Shown in pieces: positions 9,973 through 21,144 of a stretch of 64,000 bases of DNA. How positions within the stretch are numbered: position 1 is the first letter of the stretch; every line of letters begins with the position of its first letter. The position numbers and the translations under genes were made by a program. Location: positions 1,493,001 through 1,557,000 of the forward strand of contig NC_056409.1 in the NCBI RefSeq assembly GCF_905147365.1, in the 5' to 3' direction. Under the pieces are notes generated by a model. It was not told where the DNA came from. It did not search any database and was given only the letters and a program-made list of their open reading frames with translations. The DNA comes from Aricia agestis (Eukaryota > Arthropoda > Insecta > Lepidoptera > Lycaenidae).

Positions 9973-10319
9973 TTTATATGGATTTTCATCTACCGAAAAA
10001 CATTAAAACATATCGCACATCTAATTAAATTAACATAATGTTATCGTTACGTTACATAAATCTTAATTACGAAGCAGCAATAAAATCGGTCAAAACAGTA
10101 ATTTAAATTGAAGTGTGTTTGTCTAATAAATTACCTCTAAACAATCGCCTACTTTTAAATGCTTGTTTCATTGATAAATTGTCTACGCTTTTAATTAATT
10201 GCCAATAGAATTACAAATCAGTCTTTTCGGTGAAGGTTGGAATTAATCCGCTGGCTCTTGTTACTTGTTAGTTTTTTTTACCACATCGAAGTGAGCGTAA
10301 GATTCTTTCTTTAATTTAA

Positions 10320-10480
10320 GCGGGCCCCTAGACTTTCAATTTTATTGCGCAATATCACGTCTTGCATAATTATATTGACCATCTAGGGTTGATATTGAAC
10401 ATCGCGTGCCTATCTAATTGTCAAATAAACTTTTTAATAAAATTGAATTGCACAATACAATTGATTGTCTAGGGGCCGGC
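10320..10480. mobile_element. 161-bp MITE, PIF/Harbinger-like, TAA target
   Basis: The left end GCGGGCCCCTAGAC pairs with the right end read as GCCGGCCCCTAGAC. The inverted match extends into a TTTTATTGCGCAAT-like block on both sides. TAA is duplicated at 10317-10319 and 10481-10483. TWA target plus a GGCCCC-rich end fits PIF/Harbinger. Non-coding. Confidence 0.8.
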
Positions 10481-10704
10481 TAAGACTTGAATTCTTCAAA
10501 ACGTAAAAAATATAAATTTAATTCGACAAATCTCCATCTAAATATAACATATTACTTAATTTTAATACGACATATTAATAAGTTAAACTTAGATAAAATA
10601 AATCGCATATTTATTATGATTGAACTATTTTTTCCGAAAATTTATTGCAAGAGAACCGTTTTTTTTCTCTGGACATTTTAATTTATCGAAAATGCATTTC
10701 CAAA

Positions 10705-10870
10705 CCAATATAACAATATTATAAATGCGGAAGTGTCAGTCTGTCAGTTACGTCTTCACATTAAACTAATTTAGCTGGATATGAACATACATTGAGTCCC
10801 GGGTAAGGATGTAGCATTCTTTTTATCCCGGAAAATGTACAAATTCCGCACGATAAACAGGGGTCACCTA
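10705..10870 (+). repeat. GACA-family repeat, degenerate
   Basis: AATATTATAAATGCGGAAGT, GTCAGTCTGTCAGTTACGTC, TTGAGTCCCGGGTAAGGATG, ATCCCGGAAAATGTACA and GCACGATAAAC. Confidence 0.7.
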
Positions 10871-11121
10871 GTAACACTATAGTTAATATATTTTTTAAGA
10901 TTAAATTGGATTTATACCGGGTATAGATCGGTGATATTTCACACTTGCCATATACGGAGTTATCTACGCATTTCTCAACCGCCAAGCCAATTTATTTATA
11001 TATCTGTCATTCAAACTGACTTCAAGGCTTGTGTTTTACTCGTATTTAGATGTAACCTATATTAAATGTGGTTTACCTTTACGGTTCAATTATGTAATAG
11101 CCATGAGACACAGCATTTTAA

Positions 11122-11365
11122 TAATTTTGTATGCGCTGGACTAGAAAGTTCAGCATATACAAAACTATTTAAAAAAAGTAAAAACCCATAGATCCCAGAC
11201 ATAAGCAGGATACTTATTTCCGGTTTTTATGGAATTTTTTTGGACTGTTTCCGAGGATTTTATCTAGCGCTTTTGATTTCAGACTTTGCCCAAATAATAA
11301 CCAAATGCTGTCGTGTGATAAACCATGTAGTAATATTACATTTTACTACTACACGGTTTATCTAT
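11122..11365. repeat. Two imperfect hairpins
   Basis: The first spans 11124-11168, where TTTTGTATGCGCTGGAC pairs with GTTCAGCATATACAAAA around six bases. The second spans 11318-11362, where GATAAACCATGTAGTA pairs with TACTACACGGTTTATC. Both may be small MITEs; no target duplication was identified. Confidence 0.6.
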
Positions 11366-11369
11366 TCTA

Positions 11370-12540
11370 GTAATGTTATAATCATCAAATATTAATTATT
11401 CAACATTACTATAGGCCTAATAATTTTGCTGTACTACATTATATTATAATAACTATCTCCTAAAACTCATGAGTCATTTGATTTAATATTAGATAAGTAT
11501 AATTTTATGATTTTATGACAATTTACAGTACATTTCTTATTATAAAACGATACTTGCTAGATAACTCTTACAATAAATATAAGAGGCAAGTGAGAAAATA
11601 CATAGCCGAACATGGCCAGTAGATTCATCTTAATTTATGGTAAAGACTCGAGTGTTAATTAATATAATTGACCCTCGTTTACGGCGATCTAATTAGAATA
11701 AACGTTATTAGATTCCAGCAGAACTTGCGGAACCCTAAATAACATCAGCGGCTATACATCCTCCAGTTAATTAAGTATGAAGTTGGTTCTGTACACGCGG
11801 GGCCGGAAGACGACAAACGTATGGCTTCCGCTCGAGTCAAATGACTTACTATTATAGTGAGATTTACTAGAATAACAGCTTTTAACTAAGTTGCCGTAGC
11901 TGATTACGAAAACAAAAATTAGATTTCGAATAAAAAAAAAATTGATTGCGCACGGTCTGAGTTACAAACCTAGGACTAATGCTTCATAAGTTGCTTGTTA
12001 ATTTTGTGTTATTTTACTTACTTACACAAGTTGTTGTGATGTCATCCAGCCTCAATGTTGATCGTAGAATTTTGTATATTTTTATGTAATGTGATTTCAT
12101 GTAAACGCTTGTAGTGACAATTTATTAAGGCGCTCCCCCTACGGAGATGTCGTAATTTACCGTTTTTAGAGTATTATTAACTGATAATTTGAAAGCTACA
12201 AAATTGTAATAAAAATACTTTAGCATATGAACATTTCTTACTCTGTTATTAATTTCCTTTTTTTGTTTATTACACTCATGATATTATCAGCTTCCAAAGT
12301 ATTACCAATTTATTCAAATTCAAGCATTCCTTCAGCATCTCCCTAGTATTTACAAATTACGTTTATTTGAAACACACGCCAATAGATCGATTGACAATTT
12401 CACTAACTACATATTTGCCGTTTGAATTTTTAGGTCAATTTTGAACTAAGATAAGTAAAAAATAGGATTCTGGTGCGTTCTCGGCAACGCGGCAAATGTA
12501 TGGTCAAGGTCGTTTGCTCAGGGGATGGCCTTAATCTGTG
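11370..12540. other. No feature recognised
   Basis: AT-rich non-repetitive-looking sequence. There is no open frame worth reporting and no splice-bounded open stretch that stands out. Confidence 0.45.
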
Positions 12541-12550
12541 GCACGCCACA

Positions 12551-12623
12551 GAGCGTATCGCTAAAGATCACGATCTTTACAGTGCGTATCGCTAAAGATC
12601 ACGATCTTTAGCGATACGCACTG
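12551..12623. repeat. 21-bp palindrome plus a half copy
   Basis: CAGTGCGTATCGCTAAAGATC (12580-12600) pairs exactly with 12603-12623 around the two bases AC. The block GCGTATCGCTAAAGATCACG also stands once more, directly upstream (12553-12572). The layout is one unit followed by a full inverted pair. Confidence 0.8.
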
Positions 12624-12825
12624 CATTCTTCACGCGAATATCGTTAAGTATAAAATATAAATAATATATTACTTATAGTATACTATATTTACAGTAGAAT
12701 CTATCGCACGCACACATTAGAATGACTTCCAACTGGGTGCAGAACAATGCAATATGCGTGTTACACATTGTTTCTGTGTGCGCGAATTTGATTTCAAGAA
12801 CTTGCGTACGCTACTGTGTTTTATA

Positions 12826-13194
12826 TAATAATAATATAATAATAGCTCCCACACCGGTTTCGGTGACGGTGGCCGGTTTCATTGAAACCAGGCCAGCTAC
12901 GCAGGAGTAATTTTATAGTGCCCAAGTGTGTGCGCAGTACACAAGAGAACTCTCTATTCCTTTACTCTCATAACCCAGTAGGACGGAAGACCGACACGAC
13001 CGGCGAGAGATCAGGCGCAGGACCGACTCTTTACATGCCCATCCGACGCATGGATCATCTTACTTGTCAGACAATCAGGTGATCCGCCTGCATTGTCCTA
13101 ACCAAACTTGGAAATAACATTTTTCCAACGCGGGAATCGAACCCACGACTTCCGAGTCAAGAGCCGCGCTCTATACCACTAGACCACGGAGGCG
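12826..13194 (-). mobile_element. Full-length tRNA-derived SINE 'A' with 13-bp TSD
   Basis: Read on the minus strand from 13194 it opens GCCTCCGTGGTCTAGTGG, a tRNA-like head with an A box. GGTTCGATTCC follows as the B box (plus-strand 13132-13142). Next are a family-specific body and the ACACTTGGGCACTATAAAA block, and the tail is ATT-rich (plus-strand 12826-12845). ACTGTGTTTTATA is duplicated exactly at 12813-12825 and 13195-13207, the mark of target-primed retrotransposition. The tRNA-like part lacks a clean anticodon stem, so it is not a functional tRNA gene. This copy anchors interpretation of 434-870, 7045-7128 and 38113-38594. Confidence 0.9.
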
Positions 13195-13209
13195 ACTGTG
13201 TTTTATAGT

Positions 13210-15200
13210 GCTATCGGTATACATACTCGTAACTGTCGGCAAAAAGTGTAATGGCCTTAATCCCAGATAAGTATGTAGATGTAAAAACATAGGCTCGCTA
13301 GTAATTACTCACGAGCGGTGCAGCCTTGGATACAGTTACTAAAAACTCTTGGACATCGATCGCGGGCGCGGAGGAATGGTGAATCAAAAAATGCAGTATT
13401 AAGACTGCGCTAGTCGAGTCTTTTTAGCTGACAAGGAAAAAGAGAAGGTTATTGATACGACGATTATGTTTTTTTGTTTCTTTTTTTTAGTTTTCATTAC
13501 GTGCTAGTTTGTCCACTAATTGAAATAATTTTACCACATACAATTATATTGTCTAGTCTGTTCTTAAACTAATAAGGGCTATTCACTATTTAGCATTTTA
13601 TACAATACTCAACAAAGCACATTGATTAGCAAACTAAATGTGTGCACAATAATTTTAATTTATTTTTGTCAAAAAAAAAAATAATCTTTGTTTTTATCAT
13701 GAGTAAATCCTTTTTCTAGTGCAGGGTAGAACTACAAACATTCTGTCACATCTGTCATTGGCTCGTCGACTAGCGCGCTCTTCAGCACAGTTCATTCAAA
13801 GTTATTTAACCCCTGAGAAGACCTGTCCATGAAATAAGGATCACTCTCATAATATTATACGCTCCATGGCCAAATGTGACTGTAAATAATCGTAAAACAA
13901 TTATTTAATTATGATTGTGCAACTGCCAATTTGTGAGCGATTGGCGTATATTACGACATTCCTTGTGCGAAAAAATGCCAACTTCGAAGGGAAATGAAGA
14001 CCGCCAGGGCAGTTACTGTGGCATTTCCGTAGCTATAGTAGGTAGCGCAATATGAGTGAGAGGCTTCATGAAGGTAATTTGAAAGGAATGTTGTTTCATG
14101 TTTGAGAATTTCGTATTTTATTGAACTTATTTTTTTAAGCGGAAACTTCTTTAGCCTTTATATTTTGACATGTTCATTGTTCACTTGACCTGACCAAAAA
14201 TTTGTGAGACACATGGACGGCGCAGGAAAGGAGTATATTATATACCTAGTATATAATATATAGTCGTATTTCATTGAACCCCCTCCCCTTTCTTCGTTTT
14301 TTCTATCGCACGAAGAAAATGTACGCCTGGTCTGTATCATTACTTTCGACAGCACACCCAGATAAGAGTGCAACTCGTTATTTAATAAAAATTTATTAAT
14401 TTTAATATTAAAAAAGATTTGTTAGTTAGTTAGTAGTAAGTTAACCTAATTTTTAACTATAGTATAATGTTTAACAGATGGCTTACCTTATGCGGCGTTG
14501 TAGTCGCTGTGACGCTGTCATGTGAACATTTTCGGCCACTCTCGTGCGAGAGATCTGGGGACAAAATAACAAACATGTTTACTATCTATTTTGGAAAACA
14601 TAGCATTTTGTAAAAGGGGATGTCCCACACATGTTTGTAAGTTACGCAAAGGATTTATATTTTAAGTTATCAGTGAATAAGCTACATCTGTAATTAATTT
14701 TTATTTCTCCCTGTAATTGTAATTTAACAGTTTAGTGATTTTTCCCTGTAATTTAATTACTTACTTTTAAAAGAAATAATGTCTATTTTATACTTAGGTA
14801 AAACTTTTAAATTAATTATTACTTAAATCAGACAATAAAACTCCCAAAAGGCATCCTCCTTTCGGTATCCTTTTAAAAACTTCTCAGAAAGTGAGAGGAA
14901 TTATCTAAATAGGCAAGCGGAAATAGTTAAATGATAAACCATAAAAATATTTAAGATTACTTAGATAGCTATGGCCTATGTGTAAACCGAGTACTACTCA
15001 GTATTTAAGTAGCTAGGAGTTTTTGCGTGGATAAAATTTACCGTTTCCCACGACTGAACATATTCCCAAATAAATATCAACGAATCGAGTCAAAGGAAAT
15101 CAATAATAAAAATCTATCCTTCTTATAGATACTATATCAGAGAGATTGATTCATTTAAATATGGTCCTACGTTATTGGATCGGGCTTTGTCGAATCAATG
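13210..15200. other. No gene recognised; small AT palindrome near 14225-14265
   Basis: AT-rich DNA with some GC-rich patches (13300-13400, 13740-13790, 14480-14560). A weak self-complementary AT stretch is centred near 14245. Nothing else was recognised. The 71-codon minus-strand frame at 14158-14373 has no family features. Confidence 0.45.
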
Positions 15201-15203
15201 TTG

Positions 15204-15265
15204 GTCTGTCGACTGGGCTTGACTTACGTAAATCAGTCTGATTATGTCAAGCACGGCTGACAGAC
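15204..15265. repeat. 20-bp imperfect hairpin
   Basis: GTCTGTCGACTGGGCTTGAC (15204-15223) pairs with GTCAAGCACGGCTGACAGAC (15246-15265) with three mismatches. The surroundings resemble the GATCTGTCGGCT block of the repeat pair at 23361 and 27335, so it may be a rearranged copy. Confidence 0.6.
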
Positions 15266-15720
15266 GAAATATTATACAAATTACGTCATAGCTGGTTGAT
15301 CTCAACCATCTAGCCTATGATTAAATTGTTGATATTCCCTTCTTTGATAGTACCTTCCATAAAAGCATATAATCGGAAGTAGGAAAAAACAAAAACGTTT
15401 GCGGTTCTATCGTTTTAGAACTATTGCATTGCTTTTATTTCGGGCTTTGATCGCGGTGCTCGAATCATGAAATTCCGTAACGAGAAAACCTTACATCCCA
15501 CTTCGGCAACGCCGCACCGCTGTGCCGGTCGGTGCAGCGTTGCCAGAATTCGGCATGGTGTTTGTATGCGTGCGATTAGACATATGCGAATTATAATTGC
15601 ATAAGTTGATAAATAATGCTATTCAATAGCTTTTATACCACGGCAGTCCCCGAGTGCCACACATATTTTTTTAATGAAAAATTTTATTGCACCTGGCTCT
15701 AGCTTTGATTTAATCTAGCG

Positions 15721-16305
15721 CAAGGTTCACCAAATGGCGGACCGCGGTCTGCATCCGGACCAAGCATGTTCGAAGATGAACTTCGTCAAAAATTAATTTC
15801 GGTCTCGACTCTCGACATACTTACTGATGAACACGTAGCAGCAAAAATTGACACTTTTGTCATTGATACTTAAACAAATACCTTTGTAATTTCCGTAATT
15901 TGTTTAAGTAGTAGTAATAGCAAGTAGGGTCCGGGGGCAAACTCCCCCGCATATTAATCCAATGACACTTGAAAACTGTATTTTAGTTTAGGGTAGAATA
16001 ATTTCACTTTTAATAAATAACTCAGTTTGATCCTAAAGAAAGAGAATTAAAACTCAACACTAACGACGCAACACCATTTTGCTAAGCACCCCAAATAGGG
16101 GCAGGTGTAAAGACAACGACACGCAAAATCTGCATGTTTAGTTTTGGTTAGATTCATTTCACTTTTAATAAATAATTTAGTTTGATTTTAAAGAAGGAGA
16201 ACTAAAACTAAACACTAACGACGCAACAACGTTTGAAATGTGTGGACCGTGAGGTCATTTTAATTCTTAAAACGGACCCTGAGCGAAAATAATTGGTGAC
16301 CCCTG
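15721..16305. mobile_element. 585-bp non-autonomous hAT-like element, 8-bp TSD
   Basis: The ends are CAAGGTTCACCAAATGG and, read in reverse complement, CAGGGGTCACCAATTATT. Short inverted ends starting CA and ending TG are usual for hAT. Flanking octamers are ATCTAGCG (15713-15720) and CTCTAGCG (16306-16313), seven of eight identical. There is no transposase. Inside, an approximately 85-bp block (about 15990-16066) is repeated (about 16148-16230), marked by TTTCACTTTTAATAAATAA and CACTAACGACGCAACA in both. Confidence 0.8.
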
Positions 16306-16394
16306 CTCTAGCGCTTTTAAAAATCGGTTCAGTGCTTAAGAGCAATTAATATTAAACACGTAAGGTCCATATTGCGCCACGTGTCCACGACCCA

Positions 16395-16480
16395 ATACCA
16401 CAAAAACTAGTTTACTGCTTACGGAGCAATAGTTTTCTATAATTACCCCGGTTCGATTCCGGCGAAGACATAAATTTGAA
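16395..16480 (+). mobile_element. tRNA-like SINE remnant
   Basis: GGTTCGATTCC at 16450-16460 is a perfect B box within CCCCGGTTCGATTCCGGCG. The upstream A-box region is weak. Possibly a degenerate SINE head; a tRNA pseudogene is the alternative. Confidence 0.45.
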
Positions 16481-16599
16481 TGGCGAGCATCGCCGCCGAC
16501 GCCCGGTTAGGGCATAACCCAAATACTAGACCTAGCCCATACGGTACGGTCAGCGACGCACTTGTGGGAAAATTAAAAGAAGGTTTTTAGGTTGAGGAA

Positions 16600-18030
16600 A
16601 AACAGGTACATTTTGTTACATTTACTCATTTTTTCCCTTACAATTTGAACAAACCTTGTAACTTATCTACTTCATCACCTGGATAATATATCTGACTACA
16701 CATAAAATATACAATTTTTGTTTATTTCAATTCATTTTTGCGGCTCTAAAGCCTCCATTTACGCAAAAAAAACGGCAATTTTTTTACTGTTAGTTATTGT
16801 GTTCTCTCTCGTCTTCATTTATAAAAACACTATTAAATTACATTGCAATGACATCGAAATTTTATATTGTTTTTACAAACGGTCTATGTAATTCATGTTG
16901 TATTGCACCAGACCCTCTAATATGTATGGTATTCGATCACGGCGAGCCCAAGCGTTCATAATAGTTTAATTTTGTTGCAGATCTTACATAAAATATGAAG
17001 TCGCTAGACCAGCTTTTTTGTCGCTAAGCTAATAGCGTGATTACAAAATATCGTCAACTCGAGCTTGTCCCAAACTGACGCACACTCGGACTCTACTGCG
17101 CGTTTCAGAGCTGCATCGCGTATTGACTTTAGACTATAAAATATCTGCAGAATCGGCCACAATAATCATTCATTCAACATGTAAACACATTACACCACAT
17201 TACAATAAAGATTACGCAAGAGAAAAAAACTTTAAGTACCTACTTAAATGAAATCAAAATGAAACAGAAGATACCAAAAAAACAATCAGTACAATAAGTA
17301 GTAAAATTATTTTTTTGTTGTAAAGTTGTAAAATATAGAAATAAAACATGTGAATCTTTCGAAGCCCACCACCATTAGTTGCATAAACGTTAATAACACG
17401 TACATGGACAATATTACCATATACAGTATATAAGGACAAGTGTTGGAAAGTTCACAATCGGATGGCAGTGGGAAGTGTGAATTGAAAAGGAAAATTTAAG
17501 TTTATGTCTCCATTGTAAGTTCGAGCCGCGCGTGTAAAAGACTTCAACGACAGTGTTGCTCTCGTTTTTAAGTTTGACTAAATTTTTCATTGTAAAATAT
17601 AATTAATAATTATGTCACATAATTACAAAATTTTAATAAAAATACAACAAAAATCTAAATATTTATTTCTAAATAGGTTTACAAAGTTAACCCTTTTGGA
17701 ACGTCTAAATGAGACCTACCACAACCTTTTAGACATATTATTCTTACTGCCTTAAAAACTTATAGTTTAAAATTCAAATTCAATAACACTATTTATCTTT
17801 ATGATCTACGATTGTTATATATGAGTTATATAGTTATATATTTTTATGTATATCGTAATATCGGTGTCACGGCCGGGAGACTTTCAAGTGCGATAACGAT
17901 CTATCACTTGTCGTTTGTCTACGATTTGTTTTTACAATGTAAATTAATTACCGCCTTAGTACTGATTTCTTAACCTACATTTTGATCATTAACTATTTTA
18001 AAATTGCTACAGATTATCATATAGTATTAT
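16600..18030. other. No feature recognised
   Basis: AT-rich unique-looking sequence. The 61-codon minus-strand frame (17254-17439) is low-complexity hydrophobic at its C-terminus and not convincing. Confidence 0.45.
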
Positions 18031-18035
18031 TTTTA

Positions 18036-18165
18036 TATGCGATAGTGTTAACTTCACTCATAAATACGTACCGAGTTTAATGAAATTTTATACATTAAGT
18101 CCTGAAAAAGAGATTGGAAGTTTGGAATAAAATCTATATTTTCGAGCAATGTCAGACAATTTTCG
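18036..18165 (+). repeat. GACA-family-like core, very degenerate
   Basis: TATGCGATAGTGTTAACTTC, GTTTAATGAAATTTTATACA and AGTCCTGAAAAAGAGATTGG follow the order seen in the better copies (GCGAAAGTGT, GATGAAATTTGGTAT, GAGTCCCGGAAAAGGAC). Confidence 0.4.
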
Positions 18166-18698
18166 ACGTAACTTAGTGACGGACAACACCTAGTTAATAT
18201 TGTAATTTGTAGTACGAGTCCATGACAAGTTTCATACCTGAGACATATCCATCATCGGATATGATTCATAAATTTTTAAACTAACAAGTACGGTAGTCGC
18301 TTATTAATCAGCTAAGCTCGATTAGCTTCCAGATTTAGCTGTAGGCCAATCCTGCCAAACCTGCCTGCCGGCCAACAACCAAATATATCACTTAATCTGG
18401 CAAAGATCACCATTATCTACCATTTTAGTTAAAACGTCGTTGTAATTTTTAAAACTTGTGGGCATAGTTTAACTTGGTTGAGTTAATGGTTATCAAGTCA
18501 TTAATAATAAATATAATATAATTTACAAGGTGAATAGGTACTTTGTAAAAATGACACACTCCTAAATAATCCAAGCAACTTTCCTGCTTAAAAATTGAAA
18601 AACATGCATTTTCTAAAATCTATTATCATCCTGCAATAAAAAAATATTTCTTAGATTACGTCTTATTTCACTTTAGTCCTCAACAATGCAACAGAAAT

Positions 18699-18739
18699 AA
18701 GATTTATATAAACGGCGTTTATGCCGTTATATAAATCTT
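18699..18739. repeat. 17-bp hairpin
   Basis: AAGATTTATATAAACGGC pairs with GCCGTTATATAAATCTT around six bases, with a one-base bulge. Confidence 0.75.
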
Positions 18740-18904
18740 AATTTTATATTATTCGATCAGCTAAATTATTAAAACATATTTAGTGTCATATAAATTGAGT
18801 GTCTTATAATGATTTACAACAAAACATGTTGTATCAGTTTACGAGGTATTTAATGGACGGGGGTCATAGGATAAACGCATGAATAAAAATGAGTAATAAA
18901 TTAA

Positions 18905-19260
18905 GCGAGGCATAAAACGGCGCACGCGTCCACCCACGATCTAATAAAACGTCTGTAATGTCTGTAGGTATATTGTACTCCAGTTTTGGTGAATCAAGTC
19001 ATTGATCCTCGGCTGATATAAAGGCGCTTGTCATGTCAAGCGTGTAACCCGCACATGGATTTAGTCCGCACGCGGGTGACAACATGCTACTGGTGGCTCG
19101 CGTGTTGCCCGCATGACAGGAAAAATGTCTATAAAATGATAGGATGCGGCCAACTTTCATGCGGGCCAGCACCACGCGTGGGCGACGATACGCATGACAG
19201 ACAAAGCCTAAGCAATTCCTTTAGTAAATGGTTAAACAATTGGTTCACTACTTTAAGTTC
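18905..19260. other. GC-rich block with repeated CATGCGGGC-like motifs
   Basis: Several related words recur in both orientations: ACGCGTCCACCCACG, CCCGCACATGG, CGCACGCGGGTGACAAC, TCGCGTGTTGCCCGCATGAC, TTTCATGCGGGCC, CCACGCGTGGGCGACGA. The 82-codon plus-strand frame here (19028-19276) is a by-product of few stop codons and is rich in Cys and Trp without a family pattern. Likely an old transposon with subterminal repeats; unclassified. Confidence 0.45.
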
Positions 19261-19279
19261 AGTTAACCAAAATTGACAA

Positions 19280-20500
19280 AGATTTTGAATCTAGAAAAGC
19301 CTTGTATGTTTTAGGGGCTGCCTGAGGTACGAGCTAAAAAATAATAAGAATACTAAACAGCTCGTAACGCAGCCTATTCATTATGAAAATTTCATAGACA
19401 TTTTGATATAGAAGGACTGCAGTGCGCATAGTAAAAATATTAATATTAATATCGTATTTCACAATTTAGGAAAAAAAAAAACAACAAAACATGTCCGAAT
19501 CGATACTTGTCCTTGTACCTACCGTCCAAATACACTTAGTTTAATTAAATTTACCTTCTTTATTTACAAAAACATAAAAAGTGCGTTAACCACTATAAGT
19601 AATTAGGTGACGTGGCAGGGGTGACGCAAGGTGGGGCTGCAACACCGAAATAGTTTGAATCGATAACTTATGAATACGATTTGCATGGTTTAACCGACTG
19701 CGCTGGGTAATGATTTTTGAACACTAGATCCTAAAGAGTTGTATTTGAGCTGAGAGGTATCATTAGATTAGACTGAAGCGGAAGACTGGATACATCAAAG
19801 CAAACTCGTAAACGAATTGAAAATATTTGTTGGATTCCAAAAAGTTATGGGTTTCATAAAATGTTTTGCAAACACCCCGCGTCTGAGAGTACAAAGATTT
19901 GATGATCGATCAAATATTTCGAACCATTATAATTTAAATTTTATAGTTACACTAAACATTAAATGTTTCGGTAATTCAAAAAATACTTTTGAACTTCGAG
20001 CTAAACAAATTCAATTTATTCTTACAATGTAGTGCTTTCTTATTTAAGTCATTCTATATCAAATAAAGTCAAATTTTAAATCTTACTGGGTGTAAGCTGA
20101 TCCTAAGGGTGAGGTACAGTCAGACAAAAAAGCGTGTGAATAAAGCGTGTTTATTGTAACATGTGTGTCCATATCAGTACAAGCGAAGCCTCTACACACT
20201 GATCTTACCGGCCAGCGACAGCTCCTGAAGAAAATGAAGATATCATTAGAAAATTTAAACACATGGTATTACTTGATGGGATAGTTTGATAGATGAAATG
20301 GATTTAACATTATTGTTATAGAACTGTTACCTAACAAGTTTACGTTAACTCTTATAAGTGTTATAAAGGGTTAGTATATTATAATAGAGGCAATGAGCAA
20401 ACGCATCACCTGACACCTGCAATACCGGAGGAATCGTTAGAGCGTTGTTAGGCTGCGAATTTAAATTTATTAACTATTTTGAATTTTGGCAAATAAATAT
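19280..20500. other. No gene recognised; imperfect inverted repeat at 19316-19374
   Basis: GGCTGCCTGAGGTACGAGCT pairs with AGCTCGTAACGCAGCC with a small loop-out. The rest is AT-rich without recognised features. The 71-codon plus-strand frame at 19817-20032 matches no family I know. Confidence 0.45.
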
Positions 20501-20504
20501 TAGT

Positions 20505-20880
20505 ATAGTTACGAAAACGATTTTAATATCCGTTCGATAAAAACAAAGTTATAAAGATGGTAGTCGTGGAATTTTACTGGTGGTGAACTCACATGGTGGT
20601 ATCCAGTACATGGTGGTCCCCATCTCGACTGGTCCGCGCGAGTGGTGGTGGCGGAATGGTGCGTGGGTACCGTGGGTTTCCCCAGCCCCGGTGCCACTAC
20701 CACCAGCCGTGGGGCGCATGCGTGGTGAGGTGGGGCAGAATATTGATCATGGGGCTGTGGGGAGATGGGGCGATAAGGCCGATTCATGGCAGACAAATTG
20801 GTGTGGGGATGGCGACGAACTATTAATTATGTACCACGCGTAATGATTGATCGTGATCCGCGATAGCCTAGCGCTGGGCA
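20505..20880. other. GC- and GGT-rich island, three overlapping open frames
   Basis: Composition changes sharply from AT-rich to G/T-rich (GGTGGTGG-like words). Two frames on plus (20580-20843, 20593-20826) and one on minus (20509-20796) are open together, so openness alone is not evidence of coding. The minus frame is rich in Pro and His (HHACAPRLVVVAPGLG), the plus frames in Trp and Gly. None matches a family I recognise. Most likely part of a retroelement body or a GGT-rich repeat. A host exon is possible but unsupported. Confidence 0.35.
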
Positions 20881-20890
20881 AAACCTAAAA

Positions 20891-20916
20891 CTAATGTCCA
20901 GGCAACTGGACATTAG
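20891..20916. repeat. 11-bp perfect hairpin, GCAA loop
   Basis: CTAATGTCCAG, loop GCAA, CTGGACATTAG. A third partial copy of the arm follows (CCATTAG near 20933). Confidence 0.7.
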
Positions 20917-21054
20917 TCTAGACCAGTCCAGACCATTAGTTCAGACACTGAGTGCGTAAGAATGCCTGGGCTTACACAGTTAAAAAAGCTCTGGGGAATG
21001 TGGTATTTAAGATCTAATAGGATCGTAGCGACGAACGACGTCAGACAAATGAAG

Positions 21055-21142
21055 GTATTGGTATTCGAACCACGTTCCTCGAGACGTAGCTTAGCTCAGC
21101 TTCGGTGAAAACGCAGCTAAGCGTCTAAGCCATGGGAGAGCA
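21055..21142 (-). mobile_element. tRNA-like sequence with A and B boxes (SINE head or tRNA pseudogene)
   Basis: On the minus strand TGGCTTAGACG (plus 21122-21132) fits the A box consensus TRGYNNARNNG exactly. GGTTCGAATAC (plus 21061-21071) is close to the B box. The spacing of about 50 bases is long, as in tRNAs with a long variable arm, but the stems do not pair cleanly. Confidence 0.5.
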
Positions 21143-21144
21143 TT

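Noticed and set aside
13124..13194. tRNA gene on the minus strand
   Set aside because: A and B boxes are present, but the anticodon stem does not pair and the sequence continues into a SINE body with a 13-bp target duplication.
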